Assembly (NCBI GenBank): GCA_964391015.1
Contig: CAYMKU010000010.1
Coordinates: 1 to 64,000 of the forward strand
Source of the DNA: XYD12-FULL-36-8 sp964391015
GTDB taxonomy: Bacteria; Bacteroidota; Ignavibacteria; Ignavibacteriales; Ignavibacteriaceae
DNA length: 64,000 nucleotides
Direction of reading: 5' to 3'
Under the pieces are notes generated by a model that searched no databases, was not told the origin of the DNA, and was given only the letters and a program-made list of their open reading frames with translations. This document shows positions 41,047 to 50,475 of this stretch, in pieces. Position numbers and translations under genes: made by a program. Numbering within the stretch: position 1 is the first letter of the stretch; each line of letters opens with the position of its first letter.

Positions 41047-43617
41047 ATGCCTGCTGATATCTCAAATAAAAATCATTTTAATTTGTTAAGAGAAGAATTC
41101 TTCCAGAGAGATTTTGTTAAAAAGAATGCTTTGAGAGCAAGTATGGAGTTTAGTTTATTTGTGGAGGAACAAATCTATAAGTTAGCAAGCAGTAAAAAAT
41201 TTAATTTTGCTCTGGTTTCTGCAGGAAGTTTTAGTCGCCGTGAACTTTCGCCTTATTCTGACATTGATTTAATGTTCATAGTTCACTCTGTATATGAAGT
41301 AAAGAAAGATATAAGCGAATTAATTCAGAATTTCTGGGATTATGGAATTGATGTCTCACATACAGTGAGAGAGTTTTCAGACATTCAAAAATTTCTTAAA
41401 ACGGATCTTCACACCTTCACTCAATTTTTTGAAACAAGATTGCTTCTCGGCTCAGATAAAATTTATAATGAATGGAATGAAATTTTATTTTCAACCCTGA
41501 CAGACGAAAATCAAAAAAAAATAATAACTGAATTAATTAAAGATATTGAAGATAGGTATCAAAAATATGGTGATTCTGGAAAATCATTAGAGCCGAATGT
41601 TAAATTATCCCCTGGCGGCCTCAGGGATTTTCAATCCGTTGAGTGGATGTTTATTGTCTTTAACAAGATCTTGCTTAACAAGCAAGCTGAGGTAACTCAG
41701 GCTGAGTCTTTCCTTGAATTAATCAAAAATAATGATCTTATTTCTTATACAGAAGCGAGACTTTTATTAGATAGCTATAATCAAATACTCTATGCACGGA
41801 ATTTAATCCATCTTTTTTCGCTTCAGAAAAATGATCGATTTGAATTCATTTCACAAAAGAAAACAGCTAATCTTAACAGCAACGAAATAAATGCTCTGAC
41901 TTTGTATATGAAGGAATATTTTTCTGCTGCAAATGCTATACAAAGGTTTTCAAACACAATGGTAAGATACTTTGAAGAAATAGTATGTCCACAAAGCCAG
42001 AGTAATTTAACAATTGATCTTGATGATGATTTTAATTTGGTTGGTAAAAAAATATTTTTAAGACACACACTCAAACTAGATCTCTCAGATATTTTGCGAG
42101 CTTTTTACTATACAGGATATCATGATGCTTATTTTGATGAACAGTTAAGAAGACTAATATTAGAATATGTTGAGGGTAATTCAATTCAGGACAGCTTTGA
42201 AGCAGAATCTTCGGTATTCTTTAGAGAAATTTTAAAGCTCGAATATAATGTTGGGAAAACGCTTTCACTGTTGAATCAATATGGTGTGTTGGGGTTATTT
42301 CTTCCTGCATTTAAGGATTTAGTCGGCTATGTTCAGCATGGTGTGTATCACTGCTTTACAACAGACGAACATACGCTTCTTACGATTAAGAATATTGAAA
42401 TGCTTGGAAGAGATTCTTCGATACTCGGGAAGATTTTTGGAAGCATTAAAAATAAAGAGATTTTATACCTCGGGTTGCTGTTTCATGATATAGCAAAGCC
42501 AATTAACGTAGCAGGCCATGAAATTTTAGGTGTAGAGATAGCCGCTTCTATACTTTACAAACTTGGTTATAGCGAGCTGGAAATTGATCGCATCACAATG
42601 TTGGTTCGCAACCATTTACTGATGGAACAAATTGCTTTTAGAAGAAATCTCAACGATGCTGAAACTTTGAACAATTTTACCTCAAAGTTTAAATCAGTTG
42701 AAGATTTAGATTTACTTTATCTTGTAACATATGCAGACCTTTCAGCAGTTAATCCTGCTGTGTGGACTTCGTGGAAAAGCGAATTGCTTGCTGAACTATA
42801 TAGAAAATCACGCTCAATGCTTGAAGATCAAATCTCCGGTGAGGAACTTCTCATGTCTGGGGCTTATTTTGTGCCTGGGGAAATCAGCAAACATTCCGAC
42901 TTGATTTCTGATAAGCATGTTCAAGAGCATATGGATGCGATTACGGACTCATCTTATATTTATCAGTTTTCAGAAAAAGAAATTGCTGGTCATATTGAAG
43001 AAATTCAAAAAGGTGTAATTGTATCAACTTTGTTTAAAGAACTTGAAAACTTTACAAATGTTACCGTTATAACAATGGACTTTCCGTCTCTGCTTTCCAA
43101 AATATGCGGAGTATTATCCATCAACGATGCAAATATTCACGATGCAAAAATATTTACTCGAAGGGATGGAGTTGTCATCGATACTTTTAATGTTACAGAT
43201 TTTAGAGCACATAAAAAAATAGATTCATCTCGATATGAAAAAATCAGCAAAGATATGGATTCGGTAATATCAGGTGTGTTAAAGCTGAATGTTGAATTTG
43301 CACGAATGAAATCTCGATGGAGAAGAATAGAAAGTAAGTTGTTTAAAAGAGTTGGAAAAATTAAAATACTTTTTGAAGAGCATGAAAAATATACTATCAT
43401 TGATATATTCTCGCCTGATAAGCTAGGTTTTCTTTACCAGGTCACATCCAAAATGAATGAATTGGGTTTAGTAATTTACTTTGCAAAAATTTCTACTAGA
43501 GAAGATGACATTGTAGATTCATTCTATGTGCTTGATCGGAACGGAAAAAAAATTCCTTCGTATGATCAAGAATTTGTTAAATATGAATTAACCCGAACAA
43601 TAAACCAAATGATATAG
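41047..43617 (+). CDS. glnD: [Protein-PII] uridylyltransferase / uridylyl-removing enzyme
   Basis: Senses glutamine and modifies PII signalling proteins. The 856-residue protein has a nucleotidyltransferase site GSFSRRELSPYSDIDL (60-75), a PII-uridylyltransferase helical region (LSPGGLRDFQSVEW), an HD phosphohydrolase domain with FHDIAKP (near residue 480), and two C-terminal ACT domains: VTVITMDFPSLLSKICGVLS (about 677) and YTIIDIFSPDKLGFLYQVTS (about 780). Domain order is that of GlnD. No glnB or glnK is adjacent. It sits between queF and murI, with 17 and 9 nt gaps. Confidence 0.93.
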   Translation: MPADISNKNHFNLLREEFFQRDFVKKNALRASMEFSLFVEEQIYKLASSKKFNFALVSAGSFSRRELSPYSDIDLMFIVHSVYEVKKDISELIQNFWDYGIDVSHTVREFSDIQKFLKTDLHTFTQFFETRLLLGSDKIYNEWNEILFSTLTDENQKKIITELIKDIEDRYQKYGDSGKSLEPNVKLSPGGLRDFQSVEWMFIVFNKILLNKQAEVTQAESFLELIKNNDLISYTEARLLLDSYNQILYARNLIHLFSLQKNDRFEFISQKKTANLNSNEINALTLYMKEYFSAANAIQRFSNTMVRYFEEIVCPQSQSNLTIDLDDDFNLVGKKIFLRHTLKLDLSDILRAFYYTGYHDAYFDEQLRRLILEYVEGNSIQDSFEAESSVFFREILKLEYNVGKTLSLLNQYGVLGLFLPAFKDLVGYVQHGVYHCFTTDEHTLLTIKNIEMLGRDSSILGKIFGSIKNKEILYLGLLFHDIAKPINVAGHEILGVEIAASILYKLGYSELEIDRITMLVRNHLLMEQIAFRRNLNDAETLNNFTSKFKSVEDLDLLYLVTYADLSAVNPAVWTSWKSELLAELYRKSRSMLEDQISGEELLMSGAYFVPGEISKHSDLISDKHVQEHMDAITDSSYIYQFSEKEIAGHIEEIQKGVIVSTLFKELENFTNVTVITMDFPSLLSKICGVLSINDANIHDAKIFTRRDGVVIDTFNVTDFRAHKKIDSSRYEKISKDMDSVISGVLKLNVEFARMKSRWRRIESKLFKRVGKIKILFEEHEKYTIIDIFSPDKLGFLYQVTSKMNELGLVIYFAKISTREDDIVDSFYVLDRNGKKIPSYDQEFVKYELTRTINQMI

Positions 43618-43626
43618 GGACCAAAT

Positions 43627-44454
43627 TTGAACATCTCTCACAAAGAAAAACCGATTGGAGTTTTTGATTCTGGAATAGGCGGCTTAACAGTGGTCAAGCA
43701 TCTTTCAACAGTTTTGCCTAATGAACACTTAGTATATTTTGGTGACACAGCCCGCGTTCCTTATGGATCAAAATCAAATTCGACAGTAACAGAGTATTCC
43801 ATTCAGGATACGAATTTTCTTTTACACAAAAAAGTAAAATTTGTTGTAGTTGCTTGCAACACAGCATCTTCAATTGCACTACCGGAATTGCAGAAAAAAT
43901 TCTATGTTCCTGTAATTGGTGTAATCCTTCCCGGCGCACATATGGCTGTTAGTGAAACTAAAAATGGAAAAATAGGTGTGATTGGTACGCGTGCAACAAT
44001 TAATAACCAAGCATATTCAAAGTCTATAAAAAAAATAAATAGTAAAATTGAAGTATTTGAAAAAGCATGTCCTTTATTCGTTCCATTGGCAGAGGAAGGA
44101 TGGACACACCATCGCGCAACTTATGAAATTACAAATGAATATTTAAAGGAGCTAAAAAAACATCATGTAGACACACTTGTACTTGGATGCACACACTATC
44201 CCATTCTTGCGGACGTAATTCAAGAAGTAGTCGGAGACAAAGTAAAACTTATTGATTCTGGTGTTGCCACCGCAGAAGCCGTGAAGAATGAGATTCACAA
44301 GTTACAATTAGAAACTAATCATAAGGACCATCCCAATCTTGATTTGTTTGTTAGTGATATTCCCACCAAATTTCAAGAAGTAGCTGAGTTATTCTTGGGA
44401 AGGAAAGTTAATAAAGCAATAAAAGTTGATCTTGAAGAGCTGATAACTGTTTAA
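43627..44454 (+). CDS. murI: Glutamate racemase
   Basis: Makes D-glutamate for peptidoglycan. The 275-residue protein has IGVFDSGIGGLTV at the start, the first catalytic cysteine C77 in VVACNTASS, and the second C188 in LVLGCTHYPIL, with RVPYGSKS between. Both cysteines of the racemase pair are present, so it should be active. The start is TTG at 43627, 9 nt after the glnD stop with AGGGA just before it. It ends 6 nt before the convergent acyltransferase gene, with no visible terminator hairpin. Confidence 0.96.
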   Translation: MNISHKEKPIGVFDSGIGGLTVVKHLSTVLPNEHLVYFGDTARVPYGSKSNSTVTEYSIQDTNFLLHKKVKFVVVACNTASSIALPELQKKFYVPVIGVILPGAHMAVSETKNGKIGVIGTRATINNQAYSKSIKKINSKIEVFEKACPLFVPLAEEGWTHHRATYEITNEYLKELKKHHVDTLVLGCTHYPILADVIQEVVGDKVKLIDSGVATAEAVKNEIHKLQLETNHKDHPNLDLFVSDIPTKFQEVAELFLGRKVNKAIKVDLEELITV

Positions 44455-44459
44455 TCTTT

Positions 44460-45521
44460 TTATTTTAATGGTGTTTTTACGATTCTGTACTTTTCGTAAC
44501 CATAAGTTGCTAAAGTTGTTAAAGCTAAAACCACAAGAAACCATCCCAATAATTCAGCAGCACCTTGAGTTTTATAGACCAAGGTGGCTATGTTGCCAAT
44601 AATCAGCCATTGGAATACATAAACTACAGTTACATTTCTTCCTAACCATTTGAAATAAGTCAGGAAGCTGGTTTTTTTATAGAATTTTTCTATTGTGTCG
44701 AAACCATATCCTAAAAAAATTATAAACTGGATATTCCATAAAACATACAGCCAATCGTGGTGATAGTAAGTCTTCAGATCAGACGCAATATCTATTCCAT
44801 ATCTGAAAGTAACAAATGTTATTACAAAGGTAACCAATACGAGCAGCTTTTTTACTCCATCGTCTGGTTTAAAATGTTGGTATATCAATCCATATAAAAA
44901 ACCAATAAGTGGGTAGCTTGCCCACAGTAAAAGGGGGAAATAAGACCAATCTAGTTTTCCGTAGAAAAATGCTTGTAAATAAATTAAGGATTTGCTTGTA
45001 GCAATATGATCTTGTGTGATGCTGTGCAGGATTAGGATGAAGATCAAGAAAAAGAAAACGAGAATCGAACTTGTGTAGAAATTATTTTTGGCAACTTTTT
45101 TTATAAATGAAATTAAAATAATGCTAAAACCCGCAAGTGGCAAAATATCTGCACCGAAGATGTATTTTAGCGGATCGAGTTGAACTTTATTAAGTGATAT
45201 TAGTATTAGAAGATGTAAATTCAATCCGATGTTTAATAAAATTCCTCCGAATATCAGAATAAATCCGCGACTGAGACTTTGCGAAAGCCTTTTTTTTGAT
45301 TGGGCTAAGAAATAACCCATCACAACCATAAAAACAGGTGCAGCAGGAGGACCACCAAGAAACAAGGAAACTTTTCCGACTATACTTTGGGATATTCTTG
45401 GTTCTGCAAATAACTCCATCAAATGAACCTGTATCATCATCAACACAGCGAAACCTTTTAACAAATCAAAAGTTTGGTCCCTATTGAGTGAATATTCTTG
45501 ATTAAATTTGTTTAAAATCAT
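44460..45521 (-). CDS. Multi-pass membrane acyltransferase (HGSNAT/DUF1624- or acyltransferase-3-like)
   Basis: A 353-residue protein with about ten hydrophobic helices. The first helix region contains DLLKGFAVLMMIQVHLMELF, in which an acidic residue, K-G and a histidine at helix 1 resemble the R-G-x-A-x-x-x-M-x-x-x-H pattern of HGSNAT/DUF1624 and acyltransferase-3 proteins. GGPPAAPVFMVVMGYFLA follows. Such proteins move acyl groups across the inner membrane onto sugars or other surface molecules. It is the last gene of the PqqD/ATP-grasp operon and overlaps the beta-barrel gene by 4 nt, which suggests its target is the product of that operon. Substrate is unknown and the family call is tentative. 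Confidence 0.7.
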   Translation of the reverse strand: MILNKFNQEYSLNRDQTFDLLKGFAVLMMIQVHLMELFAEPRISQSIVGKVSLFLGGPPAAPVFMVVMGYFLAQSKKRLSQSLSRGFILIFGGILLNIGLNLHLLILISLNKVQLDPLKYIFGADILPLAGFSIILISFIKKVAKNNFYTSSILVFFFLIFILILHSITQDHIATSKSLIYLQAFFYGKLDWSYFPLLLWASYPLIGFLYGLIYQHFKPDDGVKKLLVLVTFVITFVTFRYGIDIASDLKTYYHHDWLYVLWNIQFIIFLGYGFDTIEKFYKKTSFLTYFKWLGRNVTVVYVFQWLIIGNIATLVYKTQGAAELLGWFLVVLALTTLATYGYEKYRIVKTPLK

Positions 45522-46342
45522 TTTTCTATTAGAAAAGCTCCTTTAATACCTATTACCAGGTAATTAACCTTAAAATCTGAAAACTTGGTTTGCTGATAAC
45601 CCAAAATGAATTTAAACTGCTCGATAGGAGAATATTCAACCTGCCCAAAGACCTGATATTTCTGAATAGAGTTCTGGTTAAAAAAGGTAAGGAGATCGGT
45701 ATCAAAATAAAATTCACGTTCTCCGATAAACCCGCCTACTTTAAAAAGTAAATTTGTGACTAGCGCATAGTGTAACTTTGCAGAAACCGAGGAGATATTT
45801 TTTTCATCATTTAAGTGCGTATAAGTTGGTCTTATCGAAACGAAAAATTCGTTTGATAGAATTCTCTCTAATCTCAGAGTAACTTGATTAGAAATTGCTT
45901 CGGCAAAACCAATTTGGTTTATGTGAGTATATGCAGCACCCAAATAAAACCAGTCGACATAGTAAACTAAGTCAATGTTATAAAGATTAGTGTAATCACT
46001 ATACTTAAATTCAAAGGGCTTATAGCCATAGTCTCCTTTATAGTGCGAGTAATTCAACTTTATGTAATATGGAAAAAGATCAACAAAACCACCCACCAAA
46101 AATGTTTGTTGAGTATACTTATAATCATTATGATCGATAAAAAGATGATCGTAATGATTAATCAAATAAAATTCTTTTACTAACTGGACCGTATTATATA
46201 ATGCAATAGAATTTGAATTTACATTAGTAGAGTAATTTCCTTTTGTATAATAAAGAGACGGGCTAAGGTAAAGTTTATCTTGTTCAAATTGGGCAAACGC
46301 TGAAGATGAAGTCAGAAATAATAAGAAAGAGAGCGTTTTCAT
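45518..46342 (-). CDS. Outer-membrane beta-barrel protein (YaiO-like)
   Basis: A 274-residue protein with a signal peptide (residues 1-17, cleavage after AFAQ), followed by strands that alternate aromatic and polar residues, for example LYLSPSLYYTKGNYS, YYIKLNYSHYKGDYGY and FFVSIRPTYTHLNDE. The last segment, VNYLVIGIKGAFLIEK, is a plausible barrel-closing strand though it does not end in Phe. The pattern is that of an outer-membrane barrel and resembles YaiO, a protein of unknown function. It shares 4-nt overlaps with both the TPR gene upstream and the acyltransferase downstream. I infer an export or anchoring role at the outer membrane. Confidence 0.75.
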   Translation of the reverse strand: MKTLSFLLFLTSSSAFAQFEQDKLYLSPSLYYTKGNYSTNVNSNSIALYNTVQLVKEFYLINHYDHLFIDHNDYKYTQQTFLVGGFVDLFPYYIKLNYSHYKGDYGYKPFEFKYSDYTNLYNIDLVYYVDWFYLGAAYTHINQIGFAEAISNQVTLRLERILSNEFFVSIRPTYTHLNDEKNISSVSAKLHYALVTNLLFKVGGFIGEREFYFDTDLLTFFNQNSIQKYQVFGQVEYSPIEQFKFILGYQQTKFSDFKVNYLVIGIKGAFLIEK

Positions 46343-46989
46343 CGTATGAGCTTCAATCCTTCTTCAGCAAGTGAATCTCCTTCATTTAACATAAGGGTTT
46401 GAGTAAAAAGCATTTTTGCCTTGTCCTTGGCTCCGAGATAATAATATGTCCATCCCAGAGAAAGATTCGGCTCATAGTAACTGGGGAAAGAGTTATAGGC
46501 AATTTCAAGATGCTTTTTTGCATTATCATAATCAGAGTTCTGGAGAAAAATCTGACCGAGTCGAAGATTTGCACTATAGTCCATATCATTTATCTTGAGA
46601 ATATCGAGATATTGTTCTTTAACTTTATCCCATTCATTTTTGGCTGATAGCGGCAGTGTCAGCCCTAGCTTTGCTTCAATGCTTTTAGGATTAATTTTTA
46701 TAGCTTCAGAATAGTACTCACTTGATTTAGAATAATCTTTTTTTTGATAATACAGCCACCCCAGACGAAGGTTAAGCAAGTAATTATTTTTATTTGAAGT
46801 GTAAATTGATTTCAGAGATTCAATAGCTTTGTCTAAGCTACCATTTTTCTCAAATTTGATTGATTCGTTAAACGGCTTCACTTTTTCATCAGATGTACTA
46901 GAGTTCAGCTTTATTGCAAAGAACAATAATATCATGGTTATAAAAACCACGCTTGTAATCACAAATTTTTTCATGTCACTTTCCTTCAT
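46339..46989 (-). CDS. Membrane-anchored TPR protein
   Basis: A 216-residue protein. Residues 6-28 form a single N-terminal membrane helix (or uncleaved signal), then at least four to five tetratricopeptide repeats: LDKAIESLKSIYTSNKNNYL, LRLGWLYYQKKDYSKSSEYY, LGLTLPLSAKNEWDKVKEQY, LRLGQIFLQNSDYDNAKKHL and LSLGWTYYYLGAKDKAKMLF. TPR proteins are protein-protein adaptors, here placed in the periplasm by the anchor. It overlaps the UT-M23 gene and the barrel gene by 4 nt each, so it is a likely linker between inner- and outer-membrane parts of the same system. Confidence 0.85.
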   Translation of the reverse strand: MKESDMKKFVITSVVFITMILLFFAIKLNSSTSDEKVKPFNESIKFEKNGSLDKAIESLKSIYTSNKNNYLLNLRLGWLYYQKKDYSKSSEYYSEAIKINPKSIEAKLGLTLPLSAKNEWDKVKEQYLDILKINDMDYSANLRLGQIFLQNSDYDNAKKHLEIAYNSFPSYYEPNLSLGWTYYYLGAKDKAKMLFTQTLMLNEGDSLAEEGLKLIR

Positions 46990-49112
46990 TTTAATTTTCT
47001 TGCTTTAAATGAGAAATTATTATTTCCAGTTATTTCAAACTCTTTAATTCCGTCGCTCTCATCAACTGTAATGCGTCCGTTAAATTGTTTTTTATAAAAT
47101 AAGAAGAATCCTTTTCCTTCAATATTAATTTCAGACTTTATATAATGATTTTTCGAATCATCATCAAATTCAAAAGTGAATTCCCCATTTGATTCCAGCA
47201 TACATCTATAAAACAAAAAAAACTCTGCGAGAAATCTGATTGGTCCAATCGGTAAAAGTGAGATTGAATAAGTATCGCTCCAATTTAGTTCTTCCTGAAA
47301 GCATAAGGGGACCTGTGATGCGACTAAAGAAAAATAATATAATGCTGTCTTTTTTTCGCCAATATATGATGTAACATAAAAAATTTTATCTGTCAAATAA
47401 ATCTCTGCTTTAGCTCCAGTCGATGATTCAATATAAAGTTGATTGTAAATATCAGCCTTTACTTCCCACGATTCTTCATGTTCTTGATCTTCCACGTAAT
47501 ATTTAAAGTTCAGCTTATCACCGAGCACAAGATTGAAGGAATCTTTAATTGTTTTATGAATCTCTATGTTTTGAACAATTGAATTTTCTCCTGGATGCGT
47601 AAATGTTTTTAGAAATGTTTTACCACTTTTCTGCTCTATGAAATGTGAAATTGGAAAAAGATGAGTTGCTTCTCCAATCTTATCATTAAGCTGAAATTGA
47701 AAATGCAAATGAGGGTACGGGGAGCGTCCACTATTACCGCAATTGCCAATAATTTCACCCCTCTTAATTTTATTACCTTCTTTAACTTTGATTGAGTCAG
47801 GTTTAAGATGAGATATCGAACTGAATAGGCCGTATTGATGTGAGATGACAATCGTATTTCCAAAATTTTGTTGAAGGTTGACATCTCCGGGTGCATTATC
47901 ACGAACAGTTGATAGAGTCTTAACAATTTCACCATCAAGTGGAGCTGTAATAGGCAAATTATAGCAATAATAATCTTCTAACTCGGTTCCATCGTTTGAA
48001 TACTGGGAATCCTCTTTATCGACAACCACAAAGTCCCATGCATATTTCCAATTACCTTTATGAGTGTGTTCGCCATTAAATCCTTGCGAGACTTTCCATT
48101 CACCAAAAAATGGTAATTCTGGGAAAAGGTATTTGAAGTTCTCAAATCTTGATTTTCTTCTTTTGTGATAATAGTAATTTTCTTCTGGTGAGCCTGGTTT
48201 AAAATACAGTAATACAAGTTCGCTTTGTTCTTTTCTGAATTTAAGACTGTAAATTGTAGACAGCACAATAATATTAAAGGGAAGAGTCAATAGGGGAAAC
48301 CAATTTCCACCAAGTAACCGGAAAAAAAATCCCGTGAAAATTACAACCATCAGTGGAGATATTAGAACGAGTACTAAACTTTTCCGAGAAGGTATAATTA
48401 AGCTGCCTCCAAGAGCAAATGCAGTTAGTATTGAATTGAATCCTGCTAAGATTAGGAAATTGTTGTATTGGTCAGAGAGAATTAGGTTCAGAAAAAAAAG
48501 ATTAAGAAAAAATGCAACAATGCTTAACACAAATAAAACGCGAGAGAACACAATTAACGCAATGGCGACAATGATTCCAGCAGTAATTTCCGGCTGAAAG
48601 ATAATAAGTGCTAAAGTTTTGAAATAAAGTTTACCAAGCTGAGAAAGAGATGTAATTGTACCATTAACTTCGCCCGAATGTGTATTTGTTTTAATGAAAC
48701 TGTAGTTAGCTAAGAAGACAATAAAAATGTAAATACTGATAATAAATGGTATGCTTAGCCCCGGCAAGTTAAAAACATGTTCCAAATGATGTTCGAGTAC
48801 TACCGAAATTAAGAATGTTATAATTATAAAAATTGGAATTAAGAACAGTAAAAAATTATTTAGCTCAAAATAATAAGCAGTAGAAGCACCAAAGAGTATT
48901 CCATTAAATCCATAAAAACCGCTTCTGATTTTTTCTGTATCAAATTTTAGAGAGTGGGCAGCAAGATTTGAAATCAAAGCTCCAAGCAGGGCTAACAGTC
49001 CAAGAAAAGGAGATGAAAAGGAGGCAACGAGTATAGCTGCTCCGAACCATTTTCTGTTTGAAAAGAAAATTTGTGCGTAGGAGTATAGAGTCGCGTCTAA
49101 AAGAAATCTCAT
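46986..49112 (-). CDS. Urea-transporter-fold membrane protein fused to M23 metallopeptidase
   Basis: A 708-residue protein. Residues 1-290 hold about ten hydrophobic helices with two pseudo-repeats typical of the urea transporter fold: GFYGFNGILFG (65-75) and LAGFNSILTAFALGG (222-236). The M23 peptidase domain spans about 335-480, with its zinc-site residues likely H351 and D360 (HKGNWKYAWDF) and the H-x-H motif YPHLHF (466-471). The last 230 residues look like a beta-rich region with no family I recognise. M23 enzymes usually cut peptidoglycan cross-links; the transporter part may be a channel for a small amide compound. It overlaps the TPR gene by 4 nt. Confidence 0.8.
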   Translation of the reverse strand: MRFLLDATLYSYAQIFFSNRKWFGAAILVASFSSPFLGLLALLGALISNLAAHSLKFDTEKIRSGFYGFNGILFGASTAYYFELNNFLLFLIPIFIIITFLISVVLEHHLEHVFNLPGLSIPFIISIYIFIVFLANYSFIKTNTHSGEVNGTITSLSQLGKLYFKTLALIIFQPEITAGIIVAIALIVFSRVLFVLSIVAFFLNLFFLNLILSDQYNNFLILAGFNSILTAFALGGSLIIPSRKSLVLVLISPLMVVIFTGFFFRLLGGNWFPLLTLPFNIIVLSTIYSLKFRKEQSELVLLYFKPGSPEENYYYHKRRKSRFENFKYLFPELPFFGEWKVSQGFNGEHTHKGNWKYAWDFVVVDKEDSQYSNDGTELEDYYCYNLPITAPLDGEIVKTLSTVRDNAPGDVNLQQNFGNTIVISHQYGLFSSISHLKPDSIKVKEGNKIKRGEIIGNCGNSGRSPYPHLHFQFQLNDKIGEATHLFPISHFIEQKSGKTFLKTFTHPGENSIVQNIEIHKTIKDSFNLVLGDKLNFKYYVEDQEHEESWEVKADIYNQLYIESSTGAKAEIYLTDKIFYVTSYIGEKKTALYYFSLVASQVPLCFQEELNWSDTYSISLLPIGPIRFLAEFFLFYRCMLESNGEFTFEFDDDSKNHYIKSEINIEGKGFFLFYKKQFNGRITVDESDGIKEFEITGNNNFSFKARKLK

Positions 49113-49119
49113 CAGAACA

Positions 49120-50475
49120 TTATCTTAATTTCAGTTGTTTTGGCAGCACTTCTCTGTCGAGGATGTAATTTATATCTTCAGTTTTTCTTATTAGTTCAAC
49201 AGATCCATCCTGCATAACCATAACAACATTGGGGCGCATAGTTATAAACTGCATCCATTGAGTCATATCGTAAGCACCGACATCTTCAATTATTAAACGC
49301 TCTCCCTTTTTAACAGCGGGTAATAAAATGCTTTCGCGAATAAGGTCTATATTCATACAGAGAGGTCCATAAAGTGAAGAATCCTCAAAATGAATTCCGC
49401 TTTCTTGTGCGGGGGATATTTTGTGCTTGTACCAGAAACTAGTAAAGAGGAGATTCACTCCAGCATCAATTATTACGGCTCTTTTTCCATTTGATAGTCG
49501 CTTGTTAGCAAGAACAGTTGTTATCAAGTATCCGGAACTATCCACCAAAGCACGTCCTGTTTCAAGGATAAGAGTAGGGAAATCATTACCTGCTACATTC
49601 ATTTCAAACAAGCCGGATGAAATTGCATCTGCGTATTGTTCCATTGATGGAATAATTTGTTCGGCGGGCAGATATTGACCGATTAAAGTATTGTTAGAAG
49701 CGAATCCCCCGCCCATATCAATATAGTCAAGTTTCAAATCGAATTCGTGATGAATACTAGTTGCAAGCGAGGCAAGTTTTGATGCGGCAATTCGATATGC
49801 TTCTGCAGTCATCATGTAGGTGCCGATATGTGTATGAAGCCCCATTAGATTAAGTTTTTTTTCAATCATTATTCTTTTAATAGCTTGCCAGGCTTCCCCA
49901 TTTTCAAAATTAAAACCGAATCTATCCCAAAGAGGATATACACCCACATCCATGTTAATTCGAATCGCAACATTTGCTTTTAAATTTTCTAAATTGCAAA
50001 GATCAATGATTTCATATAGTTCGTCAAAATGATCTATGTGAATCTTTACTTTATCTATTATTGCTTTCTGAAGAGCGCTCCTACTTTTATCTGGTCCGTT
50101 AAAAATTATATTCGGTCCTTTTATTCCAAGTAATTTTGCTTTATCATATTCAAACTCTGAAACAACTTCTGCCCACGAACCTTCCTGGTGAAAAACCGAG
50201 CATACTGCATTTAAGTAATTTGTTTTATATGACCAGGCAAATTGAACTTTTGGGTAGCGGGTTTTAAAGATTCTTAAAGCGTTACGCTGATTATCTCTTA
50301 ATTGACGTTCGCTAATCACAAATAATGGTGAGCCAAAGTCATCTACCAACTTTGATATTGCAACCCCATCAATTAAAGGCTTGGCTTTAACCGCTGGGCC
50401 GCTGCCAAACTTATTCATTAAACCAGATTGGTATTTGGTTATTATTGGTCTTTCATATCTTTTTTTTATGCTCAT
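49120..50475 (-). CDS. PLP-dependent decarboxylase, diaminopimelate/ornithine fold type III
   Basis: A 451-residue protein of the alanine-racemase-fold decarboxylase family. The Schiff-base lysine is K84 in FAWSYKTNYLNA, the glycine-rich phosphate motif is DYIDMGGGFAS, followed by ILETGRALV, and the active-site cysteine region is YGPLCMNIDLI, with VGAYDMTQ near the end. This is similar to LysA or to carboxynorspermidine-type decarboxylases, but the WSYKTN variant and the operon suggest a specialised substrate. Its start overlaps the ATP-grasp gene stop by 4 nt. It could also be a racemase; sequence alone does not settle that. Confidence 0.82.
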   Translation of the reverse strand: MSIKKRYERPIITKYQSGLMNKFGSGPAVKAKPLIDGVAISKLVDDFGSPLFVISERQLRDNQRNALRIFKTRYPKVQFAWSYKTNYLNAVCSVFHQEGSWAEVVSEFEYDKAKLLGIKGPNIIFNGPDKSRSALQKAIIDKVKIHIDHFDELYEIIDLCNLENLKANVAIRINMDVGVYPLWDRFGFNFENGEAWQAIKRIMIEKKLNLMGLHTHIGTYMMTAEAYRIAASKLASLATSIHHEFDLKLDYIDMGGGFASNNTLIGQYLPAEQIIPSMEQYADAISSGLFEMNVAGNDFPTLILETGRALVDSSGYLITTVLANKRLSNGKRAVIIDAGVNLLFTSFWYKHKISPAQESGIHFEDSSLYGPLCMNIDLIRESILLPAVKKGERLIIEDVGAYDMTQWMQFITMRPNVVMVMQDGSVELIRKTEDINYILDREVLPKQLKLR

